Position numbers and translations under genes: made by a program. DNA of 64,000 nt, taken from NCBI GenBank assembly GCA_037074705.1, contig CM073590.1, positions 242,413,601-242,477,600 of the forward strand, written 5' to 3'. Within the stretch, counting starts at the first letter, position 1. Each line of letters begins with the position of its first letter. This DNA comes from Zhengitettix transpicula. Taxonomy: Eukaryota > Arthropoda > Insecta > Orthoptera > Tetrigidae. The notes under the pieces were generated by a model that saw only the letters and a list, made by a program, of their open reading frames with translations, did not search any database and was not told the DNA's origin. Below, piece after piece: positions 40,915 through 50,490 of this stretch.

Positions 40915-43900
40915 TACAGTCTGGTTTATAATTTTATTTAAAATATTTACTAAAAAAAACTATCATCAAAATGATTCTAATTTTCTATTACCACAATATC
41001 CTTGAAAATAAAAATTATAGAGTATTGAGACTCGCAAACAGTAAAACGAAAACGTGTGATAAAAGCCACACATATGACAGTAAAAACTTAAGTATCAAAA
41101 GGTAAATATTTATTACTAACACTGAATAATCTTTTTATGATTTTCCCGAAAAGGATCTACGTACTCTTGGGGCAAGGGCGAGAAAGATCTTTACGGGAGT
41201 CGTCGCAGTAGGTCTCCTGGACCGCAGATACGTGACGTCCTTATTCAAACGTCATTTTCCGAGAAACTATCTTCTCTTTTGTAGTGTGGCTTGGGCAGAA
41301 TATTTTGTAAACACATTCACTCTGAGATGTTTATAAATCTTGATCCCTTCATCTGACCTGGCTCCGGATATAGAAAATAAATTATATATATATATATATA
41401 TATAAATATTTCAAAACAATTGAAGTTATCGTCATAATTAAAATCATAACCAAATTTAAATGTGAATTGTGGTGTTGAACCATGATTGTGGCAGTATTTT
41501 TCTCTTTCTTTGTTTCAGGCAACAAACATTCAAATTAATGTCATGTAGATAATAAGTAATGTTATCATGTATCTTCTACCGGGCTATTTGCCCCAATTTT
41601 AGATTATAAAATATTTAAAAACACTACAAATATACTATTTTTTTTTCTTTTTCTAGATATTCAAATACCTAAGAACTATAGAAAGTAAAATAATGTCAGA
41701 ATTTATTGGCGACTTGAGGAATGTCACCCTCGAATCTATTTACGACGACATAAATGAGCATTGCTTGCAATATTTGGAGACGCCGCTTGTGGACCTCACA
41801 GTGGAACCCAGGGTGAGTACGGAAGAGTACAGATAGAGTATATATAATTGTTATTTGTTTCTTTTTTATACTTTCAAATACGCAAGCGGTACATAGGGAT
41901 TCGTCAGATCTGTTTGCCTATATAGGAGAGTTACGGTAGACGTTTCCTAACCCCGCTCAGTGTTTGTTTCTTCTTCGACTGGATCACGTGTACAATATAC
42001 TCCACTAATGTAGCGCTGATAATACAAACAGTCTATTTAATATAATACACTTGCTGGGTGCCTGGTGTTGCCTGGCTTGCATAGTTCAAGTCAGCGACAT
42101 CTATAACCACAGTTTCGACTCCAATCTCGGTTTTTATTGAGTTATCTTTATGTAACGCACCACTAACCCATTTCCCATGCTGTAAGGGGTTGAAATCATA
42201 CTCAGAAAACATTGGTGGAAACACTTTCAATCTCTTTGACACCAAAAAATATTTACCTACGAAAATATCGGCGCTGAAAAAATGAAAATATATCTTTACA
42301 TTTATTATCATGTCTTCTAGACGATCTTACACTCATTATTTTTAACCTGTCTTTGTTTCCTTCGATTTTAATCGTTTACTTTCCTTGCCTTTTTTCACTT
42401 TTTATTTTTCACGTATCTACCCGAAGACAATGGAGTATTAGAATAATCTAAGTAACAATGTCTTAAACATGAGCCATGCATCTGCAGAAAAATTGTATCC
42501 GTCCATTATCCCTGGGACTTTCCACGTGCGTGTGCCTCGCTGAGTTGTAAAATGAAATATGCTTTAGATTAATTTTAATATAAAAATTGAGACACGCAAT
42601 AAGCACACTGTCAATAATATAATACATAATCTTAGTTGGATTTATGTTGGTTGTTTCAGAACATCACATGTGTGATTATTCGATTGCGGAAAACGTTGAC
42701 ATTAAGGTTGAAACACGACATCACGAAGGGCCTGGAGAAGGTGTCCCGTGAGTGCATCCAACATGTGAAGTCCCTCTGCTCGCAGGTTCATGCCAACTGC
42801 ACGCTGGTCTTTCAAGAACGGATAGGGAAAGTGCAGGGCAGCTACATTGAAGACGCGAACGAAGTTCAACGGGCAGTTGCTTCAACACCTATAGGATTCA
42901 TAAAACCGTTCCTGGATATGAACTTGCGTTTGCTGACGAAACCGTACAGGAATGCTTATAATTTCTTATCGACAATAATGTATTACGTTTCTAATGTATC
43001 GTCCATCGAGCCCTTTACGATTTATAACCTAATACTTCCTAGGAGCAAAGAGGACGTCCAAAGCAAATTCCTCACGTATGTGAACAGCATCCAATCACAA
43101 AAAGAGTTGACTTGGGGGATTGTCGGGTCCAACGCAGGTAGCGTGGATAATCCTTGTTCCAACTTCAAAAACATCTACCCTCGCGACTCAGAAGAGTATT
43201 CACTTTACCTCAATCTCTGCTACAGTGTGAATGTGTATGAAGCAAATTTTGATCTTATTCGTTGTGCCTACAAAAATCAAACTTCGGCACCGTTGACTTG
43301 GTCCACGGCTCCTTCTCTCTACTTCAATTCTCAGTGTCTTTGTCTTGCGTTCAACGGCAGCGACTGCGGTGTTAAAGAGCCCCAAGATGTCGATCAACGT
43401 CTTTTTTGCTTATCCGTCCTACTCAAGGACTTCCAGCGGCAAATATCATATAGACCAGCCGTCACTTATCTTGACTACGCTTTTAAAACTCGAGTTTCTG
43501 TCTGTAAATTCATTAAAGTTCTTCAAATTTCTTTTAAAAGAGAATGCGGCAACACCAATTTCTTCAAATTTCTTCATTTGATCCTGTCGACGAAGTGTTA
43601 TTTCAAGGACCTTGTGAACAAACAAGTCAACTGTTCGGAAACTCCACTAATAAACACATACCACGCCACTGAACTCTGTGCCCTTAAGTACTTCATGGAA
43701 TATGTTGTCTGTGACCAGGACGCCGACGCCGACGAACGAGTGTCTTACTACAGCGTCGGAGATTCGGCGCCGGTCTTGGCTCTCACGTACGTGGATGTTG
43801 CGGTGCGTGTCCTAACTCTGGTCACGTACCTGGCCTGTCCGCAACTCCGCAACCTTCCAGGGAAGCTGCTGATAGGCTACCAGGTGACGGCGCTGCTGAG

Positions 43901-44555
43901 ACTCCTCGTGGTGCGGGCGAGTCTCGCGGACATGGCGCTGGCCGTGCGCCTCGACGTCGCCATGGACCTGGCCTCCACGTTGTGGCTTACCTCCTATTTG
44001 CACTTCCTCACGACGTCTCTCGAGGATTTGCGTCTTCCTGACTCTCTGAGCCGTGCTGAAGCCCGTAGGGTACTTTTCCTGTACGCTCTCTTAGGATGGG
44101 CCTTGCCGGCGGCCTTGTCCGCGGCTTTCTTCTGGATGGACGAGGCCATCCACAGTCGCGTGCAGCTCGGACAACTATTGTTTTTTCTATGCAACTACGT
44201 TGCTCTCCTCGGAAACCTCTACATGTTCTTCAAAGTCTGTCACTTCTACTACAACGTCAAGAGCAACGCCTTTCGCCTGCAAGAAGGCGTTACGGCGCGC
44301 AGCGTCTTTATTGGCCTGTTCAATTTCGCGTTGAAGACGTCGGTGCTTTCAGGGGCGGGGATTATCTTCCGTCTCATTTTCACGCAGATCCAAGGCCTGG
44401 AGCACCTGCTGGGCTACTACCACGCCCTGGGCACGCTCCAGGGGCTGCTGCTCTTCGTCCTCTTCGGTTGCAATTGTGAAGCTCGCACCTTCTGGCAGCA
44501 CGTCGTCACCTCAACCCTCCATCGGTGCGCTCGTCGTCAAAATAACTCTGCTTAG
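38411..44555 (+). CDS. Unit E: complete Methuselah-like GPCR gene
   Basis: Gene span. Coding exons are 38411-38485, 39822-39977, 41657-41812 and 42660-44555, phase 0 throughout, 760 residues. Exon 2 (39161-39339) has good splice sites but carries an in-frame TGA and 94 extra bases, so it must be skipped for a receptor to form. Exon 3 uses the GAG/GTGAGT donor as in D and F. Architecture as in unit B: secreted N terminus, cysteine-rich ectodomain, seven spans with Mth/class B motifs, short tail. No lesion in the spliced frame. TGACGTCA sites lie before exon 3 and as a pair in intron 3. Confidence 0.74.
39161..39339 (+). other. Unit E exon 2 homologue, interrupted
   Basis: Acceptor CCTACTCCCAG and donor GTGAGT match exon 2 of D and F, but the inside is 179 bases instead of 85 and the frame meets TGA at 39188-39190 after MEYLSNLF. 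Only the ends are homologous. If included it would truncate the protein right after the signal peptide. Confidence 0.45.
39822..39977 (+). CDS. Unit E exon 3: variable ectodomain segment
   Basis: 52 codons, phase 0, acceptor TGTTGCAG, donor GAG/GTGAGT. Begins FGELLIDSYGLD, ends LPLCKE, and adds one Cys not seen in the other units. Confidence 0.7.
40846..40912. repeat. CA/TA compound microsatellite in intron 3 of unit E
   Basis: CA dinucleotides pass into TA dinucleotides. A shorter version lies at the same place in unit F near 52645-52670. Confidence 0.9.
41657..41812 (+). CDS. Unit E exon 4: conserved ectodomain segment
   Basis: 52 codons, phase 0, acceptor TTTTTCTAG, donor AGG/GTGAGT. NVT glycosylation site, SIYDDINEHC core, ends VDLTVEPR. 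Confidence 0.8.
41930..42300 (-). mobile_element. Helitron-related pair in intron 4 of unit E
   Basis: Left member shortened; the reversed 3' end reads CACTTGCTGGGTGCC near 42047, followed by the reversed internal repeat up to the AAATATTTACCTACGAAAAT stretch. Confidence 0.5.
42660..44555 (+). CDS. Unit E exon 5: ectodomain plus 7TM domain
   Basis: 631 codons plus TAG. Cysteine pattern and spans align with unit B without gaps. Acidic run is DQDADADE. The membrane part contains the 87-base core identical to units A, B, D and F. Loop before span 6 has YYNVKSN for YYDVKSN. Tail ends QNNSA. Confidence 0.86.
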   Translation, partial: NITCVIIRLRKTLTLRLKHDITKGLEKVSRECIQHVKSLCSQVHANCTLVFQERIGKVQGSYIEDANEVQRAVASTPIGFIKPFLDMNLRLLTKPYRNAYNFLSTIMYYVSNVSSIEPFTIYNLILPRSKEDVQSKFLTYVNSIQSQKELTWGIVGSNAGSVDNPCSNFKNIYPRDSEEYSLYLNLCYSVNVYEANFDLIRCAYKNQTSAPLTWSTAPSLYFNSQCLCLAFNGSDCGVKEPQDVDQRLFCLSVLLKDFQRQISYRPAVTYLDYAFKTRVSVCKFIKVLQISFKRECGNTNFFKFLHLILSTKCYFKDLVNKQVNCSETPLINTYHATELCALKYFMEYVVCDQDADADERVSYYSVGDSAPVLALTYVDVAVRVLTLVTYLACPQLRNLPGKLLIGYQVTALLRLLVVRASLADMALAVRLDVAMDLASTLWLTSYLHFLTTSLEDLRLPDSLSRAEARRVLFLYALLGWALPAALSAAFFWMDEAIHSRVQLGQLLFFLCNYVALLGNLYMFFKVCHFYYNVKSNAFRLQEGVTARSVFIGLFNFALKTSVLSGAGIIFRLIFTQIQGLEHLLGYYHALGTLQGLLLFVLFGCNCEARTFWQHVVTSTLHRCARRQNNSA

Positions 44556-44666
44556 GACTACATCGGTTGTAACTGCTCACTGCAATTATGATTTAGATAT
44601 ATTGTTTTTATCAATATTTTATAGTAGGACAATTCAATGTGTAAAGTAATTTTTTTAAAATGTAAG

Positions 44667-44672
44667 AATAAA
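44667..44672 (+). terminator. Poly(A) signal of unit E
   Basis: AATAAA 112 bases after the stop. Confidence 0.45.
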
Positions 44673-46202
44673 ATAATTGATACAATTTCGATTTACTTTA
44701 ATTTTTGCACGTCTTTATTTCTTTAAAAAATTCAACAACTTTAACGATACTCATAACCTCAGAGCCGCCTACTGGGTGTTAAATAATAATAATAATTTGC
44801 AATTTTCAACAAAATAGTTAAATCGGAAATACAAATTGCAAAAAAATAATCTAATAACAAAAATAAATAAATCTAATGGTTAATAATATTTACTTAAAAG
44901 TTTACAAAACAAAGTTTCTGCATACCATTTTATTTAGCGTTGGTCTGGTACTGTCCACAGTTATTTTATTTTATAGAATAATTAGAATAATTTAATTACA
45001 TGCCTTAACAGTGTTTCCTAATCGTTTGCGGCGCTTCTCTAACAACTGCTTACAAACTTTACGTCGTCCTATTTTTTTTTTAAATTGGTTAAAGTGCCAA
45101 AGTTAAGCTTCTCAAAACATCGTTTGCGCTCTAAACCAGACTCGTTCTCCATGACTTTCACTGGTGAAGCTCCAAAACCACACTGAATGTTACGGCCAAA
45201 GTTCTGTGCGTATTGCATCCGCTTTTCCGACAATAATCGCGTAGAAACATTTTCACTCTCTGCATTCTTCCTCCAAGCAATGCTCTGGCCTCAATAATTA
45301 CGCCGAAAATAATGACTTTAGCAGGGTGCAATGATATTAACAAATATGACAATGCACGGAAATTTTTTGAGGGGTAAGTTTTTTAGACGTGATTACTCTA
45401 AATTTAATTGTATTAAATTCAAAATAAATTACAAGAAAAATTGAGTAGACTCAACTAAGAAAAATATAACAGCACAAAAAGATTGAAGTAACCGATACAC
45501 AAATAATAAAATAACGAAAATGACATTATTAACTGATTTATTTAACTACAAAGATTTATAAAATAAAATATCTATTAACCTGATAAATTTAAATTTTATT
45601 CCTATTAATATTTAATGCGTTATTTTACACAAACTTTTTACACGGATGCGGCGGCTTTTTAAAAAACTTGAGACTTACAGCGTCGCTTATGGGGCATTTA
45701 ACAGTAATGATAGCACCGTATTAGGAAAACTAAAATATTTCAAAGTATTGGATTGAATTTAGTTGAATATTAGTAACATAAAAAATCTGGAAAAATTTGA
45801 CGGTACGGAATATTATATTCAATTTACAATAAAGTGTTGGTACATACCAGACATCGGGGCAGCTCTCGTGTCACACACTTCACCAATTATTCCATCTTTT
45901 CTCAATTTATTTAAAGTACTTTAATTAAACAGGCCATGGCTTCACACTTTTCACACAACCTAAGTCATATTATGCGATTGAATGCTTAACAATTCACAGA
46001 CAAACCTCTGTTGATCTACATTATTTCGGAAAACAATAAAAATTTCCAATAACAGTTCGATTCAACTCACTATGAAATCTACCAAAGATATCAGTTCGAC
46101 TTTACTTACAAATTACACTTTTCTCCAATAATCTTATCAACCGGCTTTTCATTCGTCGCCTCTGGCTTGCAGACTCATTTACTTGTTTTATTTTTAGCAA
46201 TT
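44673..46202. other. Spacer E-F, proximal part
   Basis: Ancestral spacer with the same motifs as other copies (ACATCGGGGCAGCTCTCGTG near 45850). No gene seen. Confidence 0.6.
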
Positions 46203-46480
46203 CTAACAAACAGTCCTCACGGTCTGACTGCCACATAAAGTAACGTTTTTCCTGATTCACGTGTATCAGACACTCAGACCGACCTTCACTGTCGCAGTCC
46301 GTATCGCAGACTGACTGTGCTTCCCTTCACCACTTTACAACATTACACATTGACGGCAAGAATACCGTCTGGAACCACCACATTGTTACACAACGCCGAC
46401 TGTTGCCTACAACACGCTGACAATACAAATATTAAATAATTGATCAAATACTTTTATTACATACATTAGTGATCACTACA
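46203..46480. other. Conserved spacer block, copy 3 of 4
   Basis: Matches copies 1, 2 and 4, from ACAAACAGTCCTCACGG near 46207 to the TTGATCAAATAC end. Confidence 0.5.
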
Positions 46481-47760
46481 AGGTAATTAAACCCCACTCT
46501 ACGTAAAATTACAATGTAATACCTAGACGTCAGTCTAAAAATCGTTTATTAATAAATTATATTGAGTCATCTGTTTAAATCATACGTGGAAATAGGAATT
46601 AACCAGAAATGTCACATCAATGTCTCTTCACACAAACATTAATAATAATGCAGAAAAAAAAATTATTTACCCTGAATGTTACTTAAAAACATTTGTCCAT
46701 CAGGACTCGTCCATATTAATAAATCATTCAATCAAAGGATTAATTCTTACTATTATTTAAAACGTGCATTACAGAGGCTCAGCCTAAGACAATTCTTATT
46801 ACTACTAATTTTTAACAGTTTTGTTAAAGTTCTGTTTATTATTCCGCACTTCATTTCCTTCTATTCTTCTTAAATTTTTTTTCTTAATTAACATAAATTT
46901 ATAATAACAAAATTCTTCAATGGATCTTAATTTTGTTTTCTTTCCATCTATTTATTTTATAAGGTTACAAACCTTACAAATGTACAAATGTTTTAATAGG
47001 TACAATTAGAAGAGGGTATAAAAATTCAATTAGCAGGATCCAAACATATTAATAAATTTGACAATGCACGGACATTGTTTGGGGGGGGGGTAAGTTTATG
47101 AGACGTGGTGACTCTAAATTTAACTGTATTAAATTCAAAATAATATACAAGAAAATGGAGTAGATTGAACTCTTATAAACATAACAGCAGAAAAAGCTTG
47201 ACGACACCGATGCACAAGTAATAATATATGCAATATTACATTATTAACTGAAAGATGATAAATAAAGAAGTAGAATCTTTCCTCATTTATAATTGATCAC
47301 CTTTCCTATGTGAAAAACAGAATTGAAAAATACTACCAACACTTGCCCTGACGTTGTTCGACATCAGTTCTGAAGTCACTCCACTCACTAATTGTCCGAT
47401 AGCTATTGAATTAATTAAAAAAGTCAGATAAATATAATTGTTACTGTTGTATTAAATGTTCTTAATAGAACGTATTGTACACGTGCGGACCGTTGTTTGT
47501 TTTTTATTTTCAGAATAATTTCCCGCACGCCAAATCAGAGATATAGGTCACCCGTCTATATTTTTTTTTCCAGAGATCCTCCTACTGCCAAATAAAAATC
47601 TTTTATGGCACGACTGCAATATGAGTAAATTCTTTATTTAAAGAATATATTTTCCTGTAATTTTCTCTGGCCTGATTCGTGGGATAAATTAAATTACATA
47701 TATTTTATTTCAGTACCAACTTCTTCACAACATGTCCGAGGACTTTTTGGATATTTTTCG
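46481..47760. other. Spacer E-F, middle part
   Basis: Homologous in pieces to D-E and F-G spacers, including the empty LTR target near 47040 (CCAAACATATTAATAAAT), a G10 run at about 47082-47091 and the CAGAGATCCTCCTACTGCCA motif near 47571 also found near 60544 and (diverged) 10132. No gene seen. Confidence 0.55.
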
Positions 47761-49230
47761 AGGATAAAAATGCTCCATTGTAGTCGTTTAACGGTTGGAT
47801 GGTGAAAGGATATAAAATATAGTTAACAAAAGTTTTAGTAAATGGTGTTAATATTTTTCCATAGAATCAAACTTACGAAAAATAAATATCAGGGGGACCA
47901 GCGGCCAATTAATGCTACATGACCTGATTTTGGAAGGGGTAGGTGAGTAAAATTCTGTCCTCTCGTGATGGAGCATATTTTGCATGGTCCTTCCTTCCTC
48001 TACTTGGCTCGTTGTTGGCAGATTTGTTTTTTTTCTTCTTCTCCCTTGAAACGGTGTTTTTGAACACCATATTTTACGGTAATGTTGCGTTGTTTTCGCC
48101 CAACCCCTTCACACTGTATTCCTTTTTTCTTTAAACAACACACACAGAGGTATCCTGTCGACGTGCAGGCCATCTATATTCATTACCGTACGTTGATACT
48201 TTGATTTACTGTCAACAGGCTGAGCCATTATCACGTTTGGGGGTGGTTTTTATGTTGCTGTCCCCCTCGCTTCTGTCTTCCTGTATCACTGTACCTTCCT
48301 CCCGAATAAATAATTTCCTCCGTCTGAGTGAATTTGCGAGAGGCTGATTCGTCTACAATACCACCAAAACCCTCCCAAACTCCCCCCAAAAATATTAGAA
48401 GGCGGAATAAAAATATGTTCTCAGTACATTAATAATAATAATAAATATATATATATATAAAACGTTTCAAGTTCCATTTTTACCTCAACATAAAATGGAG
48501 AAAACCCCTTTTAGAACTGCAGCACACACGAACATAATTATTATGAAGGGTTATTGAACCTTCGAAAATTAATCTCAAGCCTTTTTTTTCTTAAAATACA
48601 GGTTAAAAGGTTTAATTTAACGTCAGTTTTGAATTAACAAAAAAATTGATGACCTATTTCTAACACTTCTTTTTCTATATATTATTAGTTGCTCGGAATA
48701 CCTGAGGAAGATACAAAGAAGGTATCGCAACGTCGTCGTAATATAAATAAAAAATGAAAAGGGTCTGTATGAGGTCGTCAGTTGTTTTATTTCTTAAAAT
48801 ATGTTGATGACTTCACCAGGAAATTTCCCCAAAAATCTATTATTACTACTTTCTAGGTCACTTTAAAATGTTCTACACATGTTTGGTGGTTTATTTTAAA
48901 TTAAATTCTCTACTCTTCCTGCACTTCCTTTAGGAATTTCTGAAAACGTATCTTGGATACGTAAATGGGGTGTTTTTTCTACCTCAGACCCCTCACACTA
49001 TCCTCAATTCATTTTTCGTTTGTCGATACATAATATACATCTTCCAACTTTCCCCAATCACATTTTCAGCGATGTCCTTAAACAAGAGAACTCATTAATA
49101 AAAAATAGTTAATTGGCAAAATAAAACATAATAGAAAATTTGATGCAAACAATTACATCTGTCCGCTTGTTGCCTATTTATTAAATATTTAATGCACGAC
49201 GTTTGATATTTTAATCCTTCATAAAAATTT
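47761..49230. other. Unassigned block specific to spacer E-F
   Basis: Occupies the place taken in spacer F-G by the Helitron-like element. Contains pyrimidine-rich and AT-rich stretches and a short open frame at 47943-48134 with no supporting features. Possibly another insertion; ends not defined. Confidence 0.4.
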
Positions 49231-49653
49231 ATGTAGAAATCACACGACGTTTCGTTCATACATAGAAGACGTCTTCAGGTATGAGTTATCTAGAACACAG
49301 ATGACAAATAATTTTGAATTTAAGAATTGTAAATATTAATATAATTTTTCTGGAAAGATCAACTTTTACAGTCGAAATTAAATTATTTGTTGTTTATATA
49401 ATTTTAATTTTTAATTTTAAGATTATTTTTTTTAAAGCTTTTGTTCATTTAGCTAAAAATATAAAAAAGTACAATAATTCATAATCGAACGTCTCACCGT
49501 CGTTTAAATGTCATATAGCTCTTGTAAAAAGGAGACTAACTCAACAGAGGCAAGTGAGCGCTGTTCTCTCGCAGGCAGAACACTATTGGCCATTCCCTTT
49601 GGAATAGTCGGCCAGCTGCCACCTGAACTGGAAGAGTCACGAATATACTCTAC
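49231..49653. repeat. Repeat shared with 62400-62840
   Basis: AAATCACACGACGTTTCGTT near 49238 and GACGTCTTCAGGTATGAG near 49269 recur near 62415 and 62445. Further right, GGAATAGTCGGCCAGCTGCC near 49602 recurs near 62791. A minus-strand short open frame covers both copies of the latter part. Nature unknown. Confidence 0.45.
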
Positions 49654-49850
49654 ATGTTGATTCATTATTATTGAGAATATTCGGGTACTACATTGTGTGG
49701 GAGTAGTAAGGTGAATAAGGAGAAGACTGAAAAAAGGCAAAGGAAGAAAAAATAAATGAATACAAGGAAAACAGAAAGAAAGAGGCTGGTTAAAGGGATG
49801 ACCTGGAATATCGTCTATAAGATCAGAAAAAAAAGGTGTAGAGATTTACT
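49654..49850 (+). repeat. Copy of unit F intron 1 segment upstream of unit F
   Basis: 197 bases closely match 50931-51110 within intron 1 of unit F. The corresponding upstream region of unit G (near 62833) lacks it, so it was inserted in this spacer. Confidence 0.8.
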
Positions 49851-50199
49851 GCGTCCCCACAGGAAACCCCCTTCACAGATATCAGATGGGCTTGGGACAA
49901 GTAACCCAATGAACGACCTGCCTGATTAAGGTTTTCTAAGGGTTTGTCCTGCATCACTTTTAGACGAATGGATCCTTAAACTATTATATTTTCCGCTGGG
50001 GCTTCAGTTTAGCCTTTCCTGCTTTTCTCTACCCTTCCGCATGACCTTCCTATGCTATTAAAGAGGAGCTGTCACAATGTGGATGACCTCACGTGGCCTG
50101 TCACTAGAAACGATAATGATTAAATACTTTATTCTCTTACACGTAGAGTGACGACATAATAAGTAAAGGCTAAACAAACATTTTCCATTTGTTATGTCA

Positions 50200-50237
<38 letters not shown>

Positions 50238-50415
50238 TTCATATTTTTTTTCTCTACAACTGCGTAGTGGAACAGGAACTTCTTGCAGTCACCGGAATTC
50301 CTGTTATTGTGGTGAAATATTGTAACTTCCTACCAAATGCGGTTGTTGATAGTGTTATAAGTGACCACCGCTCTGGAAGGAGGGTGGAGAGTTTTTCTGG
50401 TAGTCAGCGTTCAAG
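49851..50415 (+). promoter_or_regulatory. Upstream region of unit F
   Basis: All conserved blocks are present, including CTCACGTGG near 50087 and the CCGGAATTCC palindrome near 50292. A TA microsatellite (50203-50238) is inserted about 180 bases before the ATG. Confidence 0.55.
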
Positions 50416-50490
50416 ATGAAGCCCGTCCTGGTACTGCTTGCACTGGCGGTGACGAGCGCTGCTGCGGCAGCTCAAGAAAAACCAAGAACG
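50416..50490 (+). CDS. Unit F exon 1: signal peptide
   Basis: 25 codons ending ACG/GTAAGT. Has QEKPRT where others have QGKPRT after the Ala-rich cleavage zone. Confidence 0.82.

Noticed and set aside
47943..48134. Short forward open frame in spacer E-F
   Set aside because: Low-complexity, Phe/Leu/Ser-rich, no counterpart in other spacers and no splice or promoter context.
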